Source of the DNA: Mixophyes australis
Lineage: Eukaryota > Chordata > Amphibia > Anura > Limnodynastidae
DNA: 64,000 nt
Reading direction: 5' to 3'
Assembly: GCA_036250195.1 (NCBI GenBank)
Contig: JAVHZZ010000004.1
Coordinates: 163,162,869-163,226,868, forward strand
In this document: piece by piece, positions 1 through 11,765 of the stretch
Layout: each line of letters begins with the position of its first letter
How positions within the stretch are numbered: position 1 is the stretch's first letter
Translations under genes and position numbers: made by a program
Notes under the pieces: model-generated
The model's database searches: none
Seen by the model: the letters and a program-made list of their open reading frames with translations, nothing else
What the model was told of the DNA's origin: nothing

Positions 1-1342
1 GTTCTGAGGATGATATATTTCTTCTGTCTGAGGAGATACTAATCACAAATCCTGGGAATGGAGATAAACTTTCCTGAAACAGGTCCTAGGTAGGAGACCC
101 CCTTACCTAATTGTTTCATCAGAAAATGACTTTTAACTATGTCTCCTGTTTTACTTGAACTCTTAACACTTTAATGTGGGTATGCACACTGTGGCCATCT
201 GATTTCAACCAAGGGTTCCCACAAAACAGGTGCTTTTAAAAATGAACCACAAATTTGTAACATAAAATGTCTGCATTCAGTATGTTCCATTATAACTTAT
301 ATTCATCCATTCTATTCCATGCTCAAAGGACTCCAGAGCTGTACGGAACTACTATTTCAATCATCCAGAGCAACATCATGATTGCTAGACGCAAATATAA
401 CTAAACTTTGTTCCTTATCCCTAGCATAAACAGCACAGGCAATATATCTACGCGTTCTGGTATTGTTAGTTTTAAAAGGCCTTTTAGCCCGTTCGTTCTG
501 AATCTGTGAGACACCTGTGTGAAAAATACATTGTCACAGTGCACATGACCATATTAAAGTATGCAAGAGAAGTCCTTTTCAGATAAAACGCAGAGGTAAG
601 AGATCCCATACTCCAGCACAAGACTGGATGCAGGAAAGCACGACTGATTTCTGATTACTATTTCTACAGGCAGGGGATATCTATCATCCCCAGAACTTTT
701 AAAGGCATGCTACTTTAAGAGCACATACGTGAATAGCCAGATAAGCTTTTATCTAACTTATGTTTTGCATGTGTGTTACTTATTATATATTAAAGATGGT
801 TTGCATTTCACTGCATTACTAGTCCCATTTTTCTTCTGGATGTTGTATTTGTGTGTGTATAGGATATATATATAATGCATCTATAAGTGACAAGCCGACC
901 ATGTACCAAAAGAAGGCAGAGTCTGAAAGATAGAGAATGAGGGTTGCGCTGCTGAATAAGTACAAAATGTGATAAATGCTACTGGTGTTCTCTTGAAAAA
1001 TCAGAAGAGGCACTGGATAACGTATAAAACATTTAATATAAGAATATATACGGATTCGACACAGAGTACTAGCAAATGCCAAAAACTGCTACACTGCTAA
1101 CAGTATGACTATCACTAACACATAGATAATTCAACCAGCACTAAAGCAGCATAAAGGCCGCCACTGCTGTAAAATAAAAATATTAATAGTGGTCCATGGT
1201 ATGATGGATTGCGCACCAAAAAAAGTGTGGCCAACACTTCCTAAAACCGGTTAAAGATAAAAAGGTACCTTCAAATTGAAACGCTAGCAATAAAGTCTCG
1301 ATAGGTGTGGATGAATATACATCAATAGAAACAGGATTTGTT
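1..1342. other. no gene seen; presumed SEPHS1 intron
   Basis: This AT-rich stretch has no recognisable exon, repeat family or RNA gene. It is presumed to lie inside a SEPHS1 intron, because coding exons up to residue 186 lie to the right on the minus strand and those for the rest of the protein are not found in the window. Confidence 0.5.
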
Positions 1343-1655
1343 AGATGCAGATTCCTCCTTAAGTTGATAATAAGTCACCCGAATCCCAAACGTCCGTCGG
1401 GCATTTCTCACACGGCCTGGATCTTATCACCCATTCCGAAAGTAATCTGGCCAGCTCATTCCTGAGTTCGGGGCAGATAGATGGTAACAGTGACCTGTTT
1501 TCGCAGTCCCGTGTCCAGCGTGAATCACGCTCCGATGTTAGACAGTTCTTGTCATATATTACCAGGTATGATATCAGCGCCGGCCCTAGATGTTGAAGCG
1601 AGCTGAAGCCGATAGTGAGAATAAGTAGCGGTGGTCTCCAGTTGACGAACACAAA
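1343..1655. other. CpG-rich patch of unknown origin
   Basis: The base composition changes sharply here: CpG dinucleotides are frequent, whereas the surroundings are AT-rich and CpG-poor. Short open frames exist on both strands (minus 97 codons; an overlapping plus frame), but neither resembles a known family to me and neither has convincing splice sites. It could be a fragment of a recently inserted element, a processed gene piece or a small CpG island. No function is proposed. Confidence 0.3.
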
Positions 1656-3024
1656 TCAAAGAATGGGTTCAGGTATTGAGGAAATCATACAACCAAAGAG
1701 TCTGAAAGATACATAAGGAAAATTGCTCTCTCTATTGCACTTCTCTAGTGTTTTTCCAACTAGATTTGATTGGAAAAGTCTTACCGGTGTTTCCTCCTGG
1801 GAGACTCAAAACAATGACAAATAACCTGTAATACATCTGAAAAACCCATTTTGTTTGTTTCTACCTATTTTGTAATTGTTTACTACTTGAAGCGCACTTT
1901 CTTGTTCTTTGTTATTTCAGCATTCTCTGCAGTGTTTTACACTTTGGGCCTAGCACAGTAATAAGACAAAACTGTACTAAGAAAGAGGCAAGCATGCCCT
2001 TTCCAAAGGCTTACATTCTATAGGAAAGCAGGCATTTGATACAGATTGCATACTGGTTAAGCCAGATAGCAATGGGAAAAAGTACTTGGTGAGTCTATAT
2101 GACCCAGTCTCGCATTCATGTTTGTTTGTTTCGTGGTCAGTAGGTTGCTGGAGAAAATGTTTTAATTGCTCGTATATCAATCACAGTTTGTATTTTAAGA
2201 TTAGTAGGTAAGGTGCAAAGAACTTTTGGTTTAAGAGCAATACCAGACAGAAAGTCAAAGTACATTACAGAAAATGAGTGTGATCAATCATGCAAAAGAG
2301 TTGGTATACATACAGAAGAAATAAATATGATGTTAAAGAAGACCCATGAGTGTCTTTCTCCTTGTATTATTTTGCCTTTCTATGCAAACTATGGCAGGAA
2401 AATATGCCCCACAACATTTCCAGAACCCTTAACTAATGGTAACAAGCATAGTGCTGTAGAATTTAGGGTGGCACCACACATGCTCTCAGCTGTTTGGTGA
2501 AGGTTGATTAATTAACTATGTCTCTTTCCTCCATTGAACTCACAAAACATGCATTGTCATACATCAAACTTGAAGTTACTTGGCTTTTTTTTACCTTGCA
2601 CTCCGAATTAAAAAGCACAGAGATCACGATCCTCAAGTATTTGTTTCCACCCACTGCTGCCTTTCTTTTATATTTTTCAATCACCTGACATCACCTTAGA
2701 TACAGTTGCTCGAGAAACATAAGCAAGTTGATCTGTCTGGGCAACTGTAGCTCCTGTCAAATGCAACCCAACAACCACCACTCTTTCAAAGTCACTTAGG
2801 TATCCTCTTGCTAGTCATAAATAAAGGCAGCGAGGGCAGTTGAGATGTTAATAATTAATGCATTCACCACCAGTGTATGGAAGCCCTTGCTTTCAACATG
2901 CTTTGTGCCCCTCAATTGCCCAGATGTTTCTCATGGTTTTTTTTCTGCCCACTAACTGTATGTGTGTATCTCTCTTTCTCATATAGATAGATATTAGAGA
3001 TATCGATAGAGAGAGACATCTATC
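1656..3024. other. no gene seen; short GATA-type simple repeat at its end
   Basis: Nothing recognisable occurs here apart from a TATC/GATA and GA simple-sequence patch at about 2980-3024, directly beside the Tc1 insertion. Confidence 0.5.
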
Positions 3025-3300
3025 TACTGTAAAATTCAAACGTTTAGACACATCTACTCACAGCAGGGTTGTTCTTTATTTTTACTATTTTACACATTTT
3101 AGAAGAAGAGTAAAACATCACCCAAACTATGAAATAACAAATGGAATGATGTAGTGACCATTTATTGGCTGCTTTTCTTTCACTCTCCAGTCCAGCTCAT
3201 ACCAAACCATCTCTATTGGGTTTGAGTCAGGTGACCGTATAGACCAGGTTATCTGATGCAGCACTCTATCACACTCCATCACCATCACCAAAATAGTTCC

Positions 3301-4826
3301 TACAGTTCTGGCTAAAATTTTTGAGAATGAAGCAAGTATTGGTTTTCACAAAGTGTGCTGCTTCCAAGTTTAGACCTTTTTGTCACATGTTGCTATGGTA
3401 TACTGAAGCAAAACTACAAGCATTTCATAATTATTGCCAATTACATTAAGTTTATGCAAAGAGTCAATATTTGCAGTATTGACCCTTCTTTTTGAATACC
3501 TCTGCAATTCACCCTGGCATGCTGTCAATCAACTTCTGGACCACATACTGACTGATGGCCACCCACTCTTGTCAGAATCTGTTGGCTTTTGTTTGTCCAC
3601 CTGCCTCTTGAGGATTGACCACAAGTTCTCAATGGAATTAAGGTCTGGGGAGTTTTCTGGCCATGTACCCAAAATTTCAATGTTTTGATCCCCAAGCCAC
3701 TTAGAGCACCTTGCTATAAGGCAAAAGTGATAACTATCATGCTAGGAAAGGCATTATTTGTCACCAAACTGTTCTTGAATGGTTTGGAGAAGTTGCTCTT
3801 GGAGGATGCTTTGGTACCATTCTTTATTCATGGTTGTGTTCTTAGGCAAAATTGTGAGTGAGCCCACTCCCTTGGCTGAGGAGCAACCCCACACATGATT
3901 GGTCTCAGAATGCTTTACTGTTGGCATAACACAGGACTAATGGTATCGCTCACCTTTCCTTCTCCGGACAACCGTTTTTCCAGATGCCCCAAACAATCTG
4001 AAAGGGGATTCTTCAGAGAAAATTACTTTACCTTAAATACTCAGCAGTTCAATCCCTGTACTTTTTGTAGAATATCAGTGTGTTCCTGATGTTTTTCCCG
4101 GAGAGAAGTGTCTTCTTTGCTGGCCTTCTTGACACCAGGCCATCCTCCAAAAGTCTCTGCCTCACTGTGCGTGCAGATGCACTCACACCTGCATGTTGCC
4201 ATTCCTGAGCAAGTTCTGCACTGGTGGTGCCCCAATCCTGCAGCTGAATCAACTTTAGGAGACGGTCCTGGCACTTGCTGGACTAGCCCTGAAACCTTTT
4301 TCACAACTATTGGACCTCTCTTCTTGAAGTTCTTGATGATCCGATAAATGGTTGATTTAGGTGCAAGCTTACTAGCTGCAATATCCTTGTCTGTGAAGCC
4401 CTTTTTATGCAAAGCAATGATGACTGCACATGTTTCCTTGCAGCTAGCCATGGTTAACAGAGAAAGAACAATTATTTCAAGCACCACCCTCCTTTTAAAG
4501 CTTCCAGTCTGTTATTCTAACAGAATCAGCATGACAGAGTGATCTCCAGCCTTGTCCTCGTCAACACTATCACCTGTGTTAACGAGAATGACTGACCGGA
4601 TGTCAGCTGGACCTTTGTGGCATGGCTGAAATGCAGTGGAAATGTTGTTTTTGGTATAAAGTTCATTTGCCATGGCAAAGAGGGACTTTGAAATGAATTG
4701 CAATTCATCTGATCACTCTTCATGAAATTCTGGAGTATATGCAAATTGCTATCATAAAAACTGAGGCAGCAGACTTTGTGAAAAATAATGTGTGCATCAT
4801 TCTCAAAACATTTGGCCATGACTGTA
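3301..4826 (-). mobile_element. inner Tc1 transposon nested in the outer Tc1
   Basis: The left end begins TACAGTTCTGGCTAAAA. The right end, read in reverse, begins TACAGTCATGGCCAAA. About 65 bp of terminal inverted repeat can be aligned, including a shared TTTTCACAAAGT stretch. The element starts and ends with TA, matching the Tc1 target-site rule. Its length of 1,526 bp is typical. It splits the outer transposase between the PKHT-like and DLNPIE-like blocks, so it is younger than the outer element. Confidence 0.92.
3464..4451 (-). pseudogene. Tc1 transposase pseudogene of the inner element
   Basis: The minus-strand frame opens with ATG at 4451 (MASCKETCAVIIALHKKGF) and carries a paired-type DNA-binding region (KDIAASKLAPKSTIYRIIKN), then a second helix region in another frame (ARTVRQRLLEDGLVSRRPAK, 4049-4252). 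Near 3600 it has the DLNPIE-type catalytic block (FPDLNSIENLWSILKRQVDK). It ends at a TGA at 3464-3466. The 988-bp span matches a normal transposase of about 340 residues, but several frameshifts break it. Tc1 transposases cut and paste at TA sites using a DDE catalytic triad. Confidence 0.9.
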
Positions 4827-5935
4827 CACAGCCTATAGATGTGTTTTAGGTCGTCACTGTCTTGTTGGAAACAAAAAGGTCATCCCAGCTAAGCGCAAAC
4901 CAGATGGGATAGTGTTGCTGCAGAATGCTGGGGTGGCCATATTGGTTAAGAGTGCCTTCAATTCTAAATAAATTGCCAACAGTGTCAACAGCAAAGCAAC
5001 CCTACACTAGCACACTTCCTTACCCATGCTTCTGGTGGGAATCACATCCAGACATCAGCAGTTCACCTTCACTGTCTCTCACAAAAATATGGCAGTTTTT
5101 GGACAAAAGGACATATTTCCACTGGTTTAATGTCTGCTGCCTATGTTCCTTGACTCAAGAAAGTGTCTTCTTATTTCTGTCCTTCAGTAGTGGTTTCTAT
5201 GCAGCAATTCTACCATGAAGGTCTGATTCATGCAGTCTCCTCTGAACAGTGCATGCTTTGATGTGTCTACTGCTTGAACACAGGGAAGCATTTATTTGGA
5301 CTGTCATCTGAGGAGCTCTCAAAGGACAATTTCTGAGGCTGGTGACTAATAAACTTAGCCTGCGTAGCATGGGTAACTCTTGGTCTACATTTGCTATAGT
5401 AAGCCTCAGGAGAGCTTGTTTCATCATAACGCTTTATAGTTTTTGCCACTGCACTTGAAGAAACTTTCAAAGTTGCTGCAATTTTCTTGATTTACTGACC
5501 TTCATTTCTTAAAAGTAATGACGGACTGTAGCTCATCTTTGCAAAGAGGGCTCTTGCCATATTATGGACTACTACAACCAGAAAAAAATGTCCTTCTACC
5601 AAATAGGGCTATTTAAGTCCCACCCAAAATTGTCAGAACATAACTGATTGGTATTAGGCATTAACAAAAAAAAAAAAAGCAATTCCACAAATTAACTTTG
5701 AAAAAGCATAAAATTACATTGCACGTTTAAAATTATAATTTAATCATTGTGGTTCGACATTCTCCACTTTCATTTTGATAACAAAATCATACATAGCCAT
5801 CAACTTCATTATTTATATTTGTCTAAGAAACTAAATTTCAAGCATCTATGCATAAGCTTTTAGATCAAAATGTCTTTAAGATCATGAGAAAAATACTTTC
5901 AATCAGGTGTGTCCAAACTTTTGAGTGGTACTGTA

Positions 5936-6689
5936 TATAGATAGTTATATACCACCATTTGTAGTTTAAATACATTTCTAAATTGTTAATGTTTTACAAG
6001 TTCTGTTTAGAAAAGAGAAATTACAATTATATTTTCACAGCTATTTCCCCTCCTGCCCATGTTACATTCTACTGTCTTAGGTTACAGAGTTGGAAATTAG
6101 TAAGTTGAACGTTCTATTTTGGGGGCGACCAAGTAACATGTGACCCTACTGCATATTATATTTTCTTACTGCTTTCATGTCACATAGGTCAGCTGATTCT
6201 GAAAAGAACAGTCAAGGTCATACTCATTTTGAAAATGTTAATCCTAGATGTTATTTTTAAGCCTTGCAAGAAGGGTTAGTGTGTAAATAAGTTCAGCAAT
6301 ATTTCTTAAAAGCCCAGGAAAACTTCTTAGACAGAAAGATATCCGGAATATTCCGAAAGGAACAAGTCATTGACACCCAGTGAGGCACTTTGCCGCGACA
6401 ACACAAGCGATACTTAGGCTGCAACAAAAAGCCAAATGAACTATTGAACCAGCCATCTGATAAAATATTTACATTTTTACCTAGCCAGAAAATTCATGGA
6501 CTAAGTATCCATTGAGGACCCACAATATGCCCCCCCCCCCCCCGCCCCCCACACTCCAAGACAGTTCTGCCTATTACACAAACTTATTCTACTCCATCTT
6601 TCAGCATATAAGCCTACCAGGCCTGGTCACAATCTCCAAAAAAAGTACAAACTAGGGAGAAAGAAGAATAATGTTATACTTACAACACC
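5936..6689. other. no gene seen; C-tract at 6532-6549
   Basis: No coding or known repeat is recognised. A run of Cs interrupted by one G occurs at about 6532-6549. Confidence 0.5.
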
Positions 6690-6853
6690 AGGGCAGGTTT
6701 GAAAAGTGGAGGTTTGAAAAGTGGAGATGTTGCCTTTAGCAACCAATCAAATTCTAACTATCATTTTGTAGAATGTACTAAATAAATGATAGCTAGAATC
6801 TGATTGGTTTTTCAAACCCGCCGGAAAACTCTAAGCTTGATACATTTACCCCC
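6690..6853. repeat. palindromic MITE (GGGTAAATGTATCAAGC-ended family)
   Basis: The two halves are inverted: a stretch reading GCAACCAATCAAATTCTA in the left half recurs inverted, shortened, as TAGAATCTGATTGGTT in the right half. The right end, read on the minus strand, begins GGGGGTAAATGTATCAAGC, while the left end is diverged. A second copy sits at 55088-55193. Non-autonomous foldback DNA elements of this form are abundant in frogs. Confidence 0.7.
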
Positions 6854-7785
6854 AGAAAATGGTATTCATCTACATAATGCATGGTTAGGTACAGCGAAAG
6901 ACGCGCTGTGTCTGTACAACTTTGAATTGCCGGGATGAGTTAAGCTTTATTTCAACCACCAAGCTTTTATCTATCTATCCAGCGCCCCAACCTGTGTCCC
7001 AGGACTATGTAGCCCATCGCAAATACTATATTATCATCCAGGCAATACAAAAGTAAAAAAATCTAAAAAAAATAAAAAAAAAAACAAGAAAAAAAACACA
7101 CACATGCACAACTCAATTTAATATATAAATCTATATATCAGAAATAATCTGCCATCTAATCATTACCCATTATTCAACTACTACTTCAGTCACTGATTCA
7201 CAATATAAATCAACTGCTTTAACTACTCAGTTAAATTAATCAGTCTTTCTTCCAACACCTAAACTCTACTGCCCTCGTGTGTCTCACCATAAAACTGCAG
7301 AGGGTTCTGAATGAAAAGTAAACCATATGATTTTGTGATGCTATTGTAAGTTTTTGGTACTATTGTAAGTTTTAATGAGATCCGCCTTTCTCAACAGAAG
7401 ATTATTTGAATAATGAATGTTATTTTACAAAAGCAATATAGTTTTAACCAAGGTGCAATGTACCAGGAAGTTTATTTGTAGTCTTACCACATATTTAATA
7501 TTTCTGCTGAATGATTTATTATAGCAGGTGCATATATAGTTCTGGTGGAATGGTAAAGTTATGCCCTTATGGATTAGTAAAAAAACAAACTAGAATTCGT
7601 ATGATTAAGTTACAGCAAGCTACCCAGAAAGGAGATGTCAACTTGACAAGCAATATTATAATGTTTTTGGTTTGGCAACCTCAGTTTGCTATAGCCTGGG
7701 TTACAAATAACAAATATTTACACAAACACTATGACAGATTCTCAACTATGCACTCCCTTATCTCTTAGGCATATATACCGACTGC
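6854..7785. other. no gene seen; A-rich patch near 7060-7100
   Basis: This is AT-rich intronic DNA with an (A)n-rich patch at about 7058-7097. There is no recognisable gene or element. Confidence 0.5.
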
Positions 7786-8340
7786 ATGCACGCACGCTTT
7801 ATCAAGCTCAAAGAACATAATATTGACAAAATTCTAAGCAACTGTACATGTAGAGCTTGGCAACAAGCCAGGGAAACAACAAATTGCATCACACACATTC
7901 CTTATCCCTGGGAAATCAAGAGGGTAATGAGAAACTGGCAATTATTAGATGGGCACAACACAGACTCACTAATTTGAAAGACTTGCTGGGTGCATCTCAT
8001 AAACCCCCTGGCACGCTGACGCTGAAGTGGTAGAAGAATATGGCTACCTCTCCCAACATCTATTTACAATTATACAAGCAACTCATTTACAAAACAACCC
8101 TTCCCACTCTTAGGCAAAATATTATAATGAATCTTTAAGACTCATCAAGTCTGAATGGCCCATATTCTATATCAGCCATTTAAACAAAACTTAAACCAGA
8201 AATTAATCCGGAAGTAGATAATTCTGGTATTTTAGATAGGAAACATATTTCACTGAGATAGAGGCTTTATATTACAAGAAAAATGGCTTTTTACACAACC
8301 ATCTGGTTAATATACTAAATGTACGAGGACAAAAAATGTA
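7786..8340 (+). pseudogene. possible LINE ORF2 C-terminal relic
   Basis: Joining readable pieces in different plus-strand frames gives a tryptophan- and leucine-rich pattern (for example AWQQARETTNCITHIPYP near 7855 and IYLQLYKQLIYKTTLPTLR near 8062) that resembles the C-terminal region of L1/Tx1-type LINE ORF2. There are many frameshifts and stops and no poly(A) end that I can fix. This is a weak assignment; it may be unrelated intronic sequence. Confidence 0.3.
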
Positions 8341-8822
8341 ATTAAAAATGGATCAATGTTTTACTACTCGGAGCAGTATTCAGTTGCAATAACTAAAACA
8401 ATTACTAGTTTGATGTTTCTTCGTTGAAGATTGTTAGCTTATTGTTACTGTACTGTTTAAAGCCATAATAAAAATGTTTTCCTAAAAAAGGTTCTTCTGT
8501 AAAATGTAGATCTTTTCCAGACATTCATAAGGAAATGGTGTACTGATATTTATCCATTACAACATGTGCACTCGCTCCTTGGTTTTCTCTGCATGTAGCA
8601 TGTATTTTAACACAATAACATCACCATAAGTTTGTGAAGGTGGAGATACACAATGCAAAGTATATACACACCTCTGTGCCACTGTGATGAACAGTAATGA
8701 AACTAAACTTCAGAAACAGTAAGACACTTGTACCCTGTAACAAATATTAAGATAAATATATTGCCATAAATTAAATCAAAATGGAACTAGTAGGGAGACG
8801 ACAGATGACACCAGTGCGACAC

Positions 8823-9218
8823 TTTAAAAGAATAATTCAACCCAAAACTCAATTTTGGATGGAATATCCCAAGTACAAACTGGTCCTGCACGCTTCCGCT
8901 AGCATGAAGTTGTCGGTAGAAAACATGCTGGCTGTCTTTTTAAAAAAATAAAAAATAAATAAATGGACTGGCAGCAAGAAGTACTATCTGATGCGCTTCC
9001 CTTGTTCCGGTCTTTTTCCCAGACAGGCAGTGTGTGTGTAGGCCACTGACAACACACTGCCAGCAGCAGCACTGAGCAGCAATCTGAGCACTGAAGGCAA
9101 GCAGAAATTATTTGGGAACCCTCAGCATTGCATCACAGTGGAGCCCCGGTAAGTGACCTTCTGGCACTAGATGTTCTTTCTAAACCTGTATTTTTAGTTT
9201 TGGGTGGAATTATACTTT
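8823..9218. repeat. non-autonomous TIR element (about 400 bp)
   Basis: The left end reads CTTTAAAAGAATAATTCAAC and the right end, reversed, CTTAAAGTATAATTCCACCC, both followed by CAAAACT, giving about 30 bp of inverted terminal repeat. The interior is non-coding, with a GC-richer block containing a consensus splice donor (CCG|GTAAGT at 9148/9149). No clear target duplication was found. Confidence 0.65.
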
Positions 9219-9305
9219 AAGAATTAAAGTACTGACTTTCATGAAAGCTATATACCAAATAATGAGTTATATTCCTATAGCAATGTAATTCATTCAGTAA
9301 CTCAC

Positions 9306-9460
9306 ATGATAAATTCATTAGGCTGACAGACCGTTGTGGCAACTCCTCCTAGAACTACCCAAGGGTTTAATACGGTCTGGCCTCCTGTCACTGAAGTCCC
9401 TGCTTCTTCTGCAGCATCCTTGAAGCCCTGGATGATAAGAGGCATCACCTTGTCTCTTTC
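9306..9460 (-). CDS. SEPHS1: SEPHS1 coding exon (residues 136-186)
   Basis: The minus strand reads acceptor ATCATAG, then a 155-nt open frame, then donor GTGAGT. It encodes [20 protein letters not shown], then [20 protein letters not shown] and [11 protein letters not shown], plus two bases of the next codon. This matches vertebrate SEPHS1 almost residue for residue; the SVTGGQT block belongs to the AIRS-like ATP-binding fold of selenophosphate synthetases. The exon phase (0 in, 2 out) follows the upstream exon exactly. It is the last coding exon found on this side; residues 187 onward must lie below coordinate 1. SEPHS1 lacks the Sec/Cys of the active enzyme and is not thought to make selenophosphate; roles in redox control are reported for the family. 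Confidence 0.97.
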
Positions 9461-10047
9461 CTATGATAAACAATTAAAATGTTATATGACAGTCATATTG
9501 ATATGTGAACATGTGAATTGATATGTGTGTATGTTGGAATACATAGTATTGTTTCCCAGTTCTACATTCAGTTAATGAGCTGAAGAGAGATTAGAACACT
9601 ATTACAAATGTGAAAACAATCTGCAGAATGACCAGCACTGCAATACTTGCCGATTATGTATTGGCCATTCTCCTGAAGAGGTTCCAAATACTAATAGCTT
9701 ACAATAGCGTGACTTGTGCCAACATGCTGTTGACCACTTTGTTCCTTTTTGACTCTCTTTGTTTAAATGTTGTTATAGATAATACTTCAGGTAAGGAAAG
9801 TACTTTTCATGCAAAATTAAGTTACTGACGAGATTTGCAAATCTGGCTCACACAAAGGATTGAGACAGAGGGAAAGTAACCATTTGAATTAGTTCAATGT
9901 GCTATACTGTACACAACTCTTTAAAGCAGGCCTGGACAAAATTCTTTAAAGCCAGGAGCTAGGGACAAAAGATGTGCATACTGCATGCAAGAGCATGCAT
10001 ACAGATTCTGCACCTAAAAATTTTCACTCAACTCTAAATTAGAGACA
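9461..10047. other. SEPHS1 intron, no element recognised
   Basis: AT-rich intronic sequence between the exon ending at 9460 and the foldback element at 10048. Nothing else is seen. Confidence 0.6.
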
Positions 10048-10233
10048 TTGGGGCATATTCAATTGGCGGCGGAAACGCCGAAAATCTCGCGCTCCGCGCA
10101 CTATTACTGTTATTACGGTATTTTTCTCCCTGGATTTCTCACCGAGCCGCGAGCTGAAATCCAGCTAACTACTACCGTAATAATGGTAGTAGTTTTAACG
10201 CAGCGGAAACCCGCGACAATTGAATATGCCCCA
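10048..10233. repeat. short palindromic MITE
   Basis: The element begins TTGGGGCATATTCAATTG and ends with the exact inverse complement of that 18-mer. Inside, the two arms carry TTATTACGGTA-like and TACCGTAATAATGG-like blocks and CpG-rich segments. Its GC content is far above the flanks. It shares the TTACCGTAATAA theme with the larger foldback at 10927-11347, suggesting related families. Confidence 0.8.
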
Positions 10234-10926
10234 AAGTGTCGCTCTATTTAGTGTGTTTACAAATATAAATACACTAGTTTAGCCCGATCAACCTGTGGCT
10301 CTCCAAGTGTTATGAAAGTACGTGTCCCAGCGTGCCCTGCCACCTATCGATTGGCTATAGAGCAGGCTGGGGCTTGTAGCTTCACAACACATGGAGTGCC
10401 ACAGCTTAGCCAGACATGCAGTAGTAGATATTAAACAGCAGTGGGCAAGAAAGTAAATGCTAGGATAAAGCATGTTTAAAGCAAAGGTTGTTAAAAAGGT
10501 GCAATTGTATAAGTAAGCAAATTCCTATACATTTAGAATCATGTATAATACTGGAGACATGATTGTCTGCACATATGCCTAGCAATGCTGACCCCATTCC
10601 ACTGTGGAGTGTGCTTTGCAAAAGCTTCCTTAATTTCAATGTTTTTATTTTGTAGATTTCTTTTAAACAAGCAGCAATATCAAATGTAAGATTGGAACAC
10701 GCTACATTTGTTCACTTATTTCAACAGAAAACTTTAGAGCAGATAACATTAGCATTCACTTTAACTGAAAGGTCCATGAGACCATAAACTAAAAAAATCA
10801 ACTGGTTGAGAGAGGGGTGCATCCACATGCCAAAAGAATGGAGAAAATCTAGAGTTGAAGGATTGATAATAGTCATTTCCAGTTTTAGTTAAATGTATAT
10901 TGCTATAGCCAGTTTTTGAAACACTA
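10234..10926. other. SEPHS1 intron, nothing recognised
   Basis: No coding, RNA gene or named repeat could be supported in this stretch. Confidence 0.5.
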
Positions 10927-11347
10927 TGGGGGGAGATTAATTCCCCCCAAAGTACCGGCGTGTAAATTTTTTTACCATTATTACGGTAATATTAACCCGG
11001 CTTTCTGCTCACAGCAAAAGCCAGCGTTAAAATTAGTGTAATAACGGTATTTACGCGCACTATTACCGTAATAACGGTGTAGTGCGCAGGCCGCGTTACT
11101 TTTCCAAGTAACTCGACTAACTGAAATGCCCCCATGCGGTAGGGGGGGTTAATTTGGCCGCGTTACTTGAAAAAGTAACGCAGCCGGCGCACTACACGGT
11201 TATTATGGTAATAGTGAGCGTAAATACCGTTATTACGATAGCTTTAACGACGGCTTTTTGCTCGCAGCTGCGAGAAGAAAGCCAAGTTGAACTTACCGTA
11301 ATAACTTTAACGCGGCGGTACTTCGGGGGGAATTGAATTCCCCCCTG
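10927..11347. repeat. large foldback element (about 420 bp)
   Basis: The left end GGGGGGAGATTAATTCCCCC and the right end AATTGAATTCCCCCC are inverted, followed inwards on both sides by a diverged AAGTACCG block. Matching inverted blocks run through the whole element: TTACCGTAATAACGG-type motifs, GCGCACTA/TAGTGCGC, and GGCCGCGTTACTT near the centre at about 11090-11175. The element is GC- and CpG-rich and could form one long hairpin. No coding capacity is seen; it is probably a non-autonomous DNA transposon. Confidence 0.75.
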
Positions 11348-11657
11348 TGGTTTGATTAAAAAGTAATGGAGAGTAGCAAACACTAAGTTTAATGAGCAGC
11401 CAGCAATAAAGGGATAAATCACATGACAATATAACATCTGCATTACAAGTAGAGTGGTGTGCCATGGTCATCACTGGACATCCCTCATTTATACTAGTTG
11501 TCAACTTTATTTAGGGTCTTTATAGAATAAAGTTTATTTTCGACTTTTCTTTTTTAACCATCAAACTAGGTAGACAAGTGAACTTTGCTAAACTAGCTTA
11601 GTATGGTTCTAATGTGATCTTTTTTTTATATGTGGCAAATATAATGAGAATACTTAC

Positions 11658-11765
11658 CCGATCAGTCAATTTATTACTGACACCAAGCAGCATCAACATG
11701 TTGTCACATTCAGTTACCCCCATTGCATACAGGTCACTTAACACGTTTGCACAGGCTATCCGTCC
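11658..11765 (-). CDS. SEPHS1: SEPHS1 coding exon (residues 100-135)
   Basis: The minus strand reads acceptor CCTAG, then 108 nt (36 codons) and donor GTAAGT. The product is [20 protein letters not shown] followed by [16 protein letters not shown]. It belongs to the N-terminal AIRS/PurM-like domain of selenophosphate synthetases; the [10 protein letters not shown] block is highly conserved in the family. Phases are 0 at both ends, in register with neighbouring exons. A Leu in NKLTDR replaces the Met of mammalian SEPHS1 by recollection, a conservative change. The intron to the next exon is 2.2 kb. Confidence 0.97.

Larger units (their letters stand above)
3060..5520 (-). pseudogene. decayed Tc1 transposase of the outer element, split in two
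   Basis: On the minus strand the N-terminal helix-turn-helix region is readable at about 5267-5470 (KVSSSAVAKTIKRYDET, then a diverged GRPR-like region) and continues in another frame at 5197-5427 ([20 protein letters not shown]). A diverged QQD/PKHT-like catalytic block lies near 4850. The coding continues only beyond the inner Tc1, at about 3060-3300, with a diverged DLNPIE-type block (PDSNPIEMVWYELDWRVKEK). Stops and frameshifts separate the pieces, so no functional protein is expected. In Tc1 transposases these blocks hold the DDE catalytic residues. Confidence 0.85.
3025..5935 (-). mobile_element. outer Tc1/mariner transposon, interrupted by a second Tc1
   Basis: The left end begins TACTGTAAAATTCAAACG. 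The right end, read in reverse, begins TACAGTACCACTCAAAAG and continues into a matching GTTTGGACACAC-type stretch, so the two ends are diverged terminal inverted repeats starting at TA dinucleotides. The span is 2.9 kb; removing the 1.5-kb inner Tc1 leaves about 1.4 kb, close to the normal Tc1 length. The transposase remnant is on the minus strand. The element lies in a SEPHS1 intron region. Confidence 0.85.

Noticed and set aside
2213..2500. 95-codon plus-strand frame
   Set aside because: No similarity to any family I know, no splice sites and no codon bias; it is compatible with chance in AT-rich DNA.
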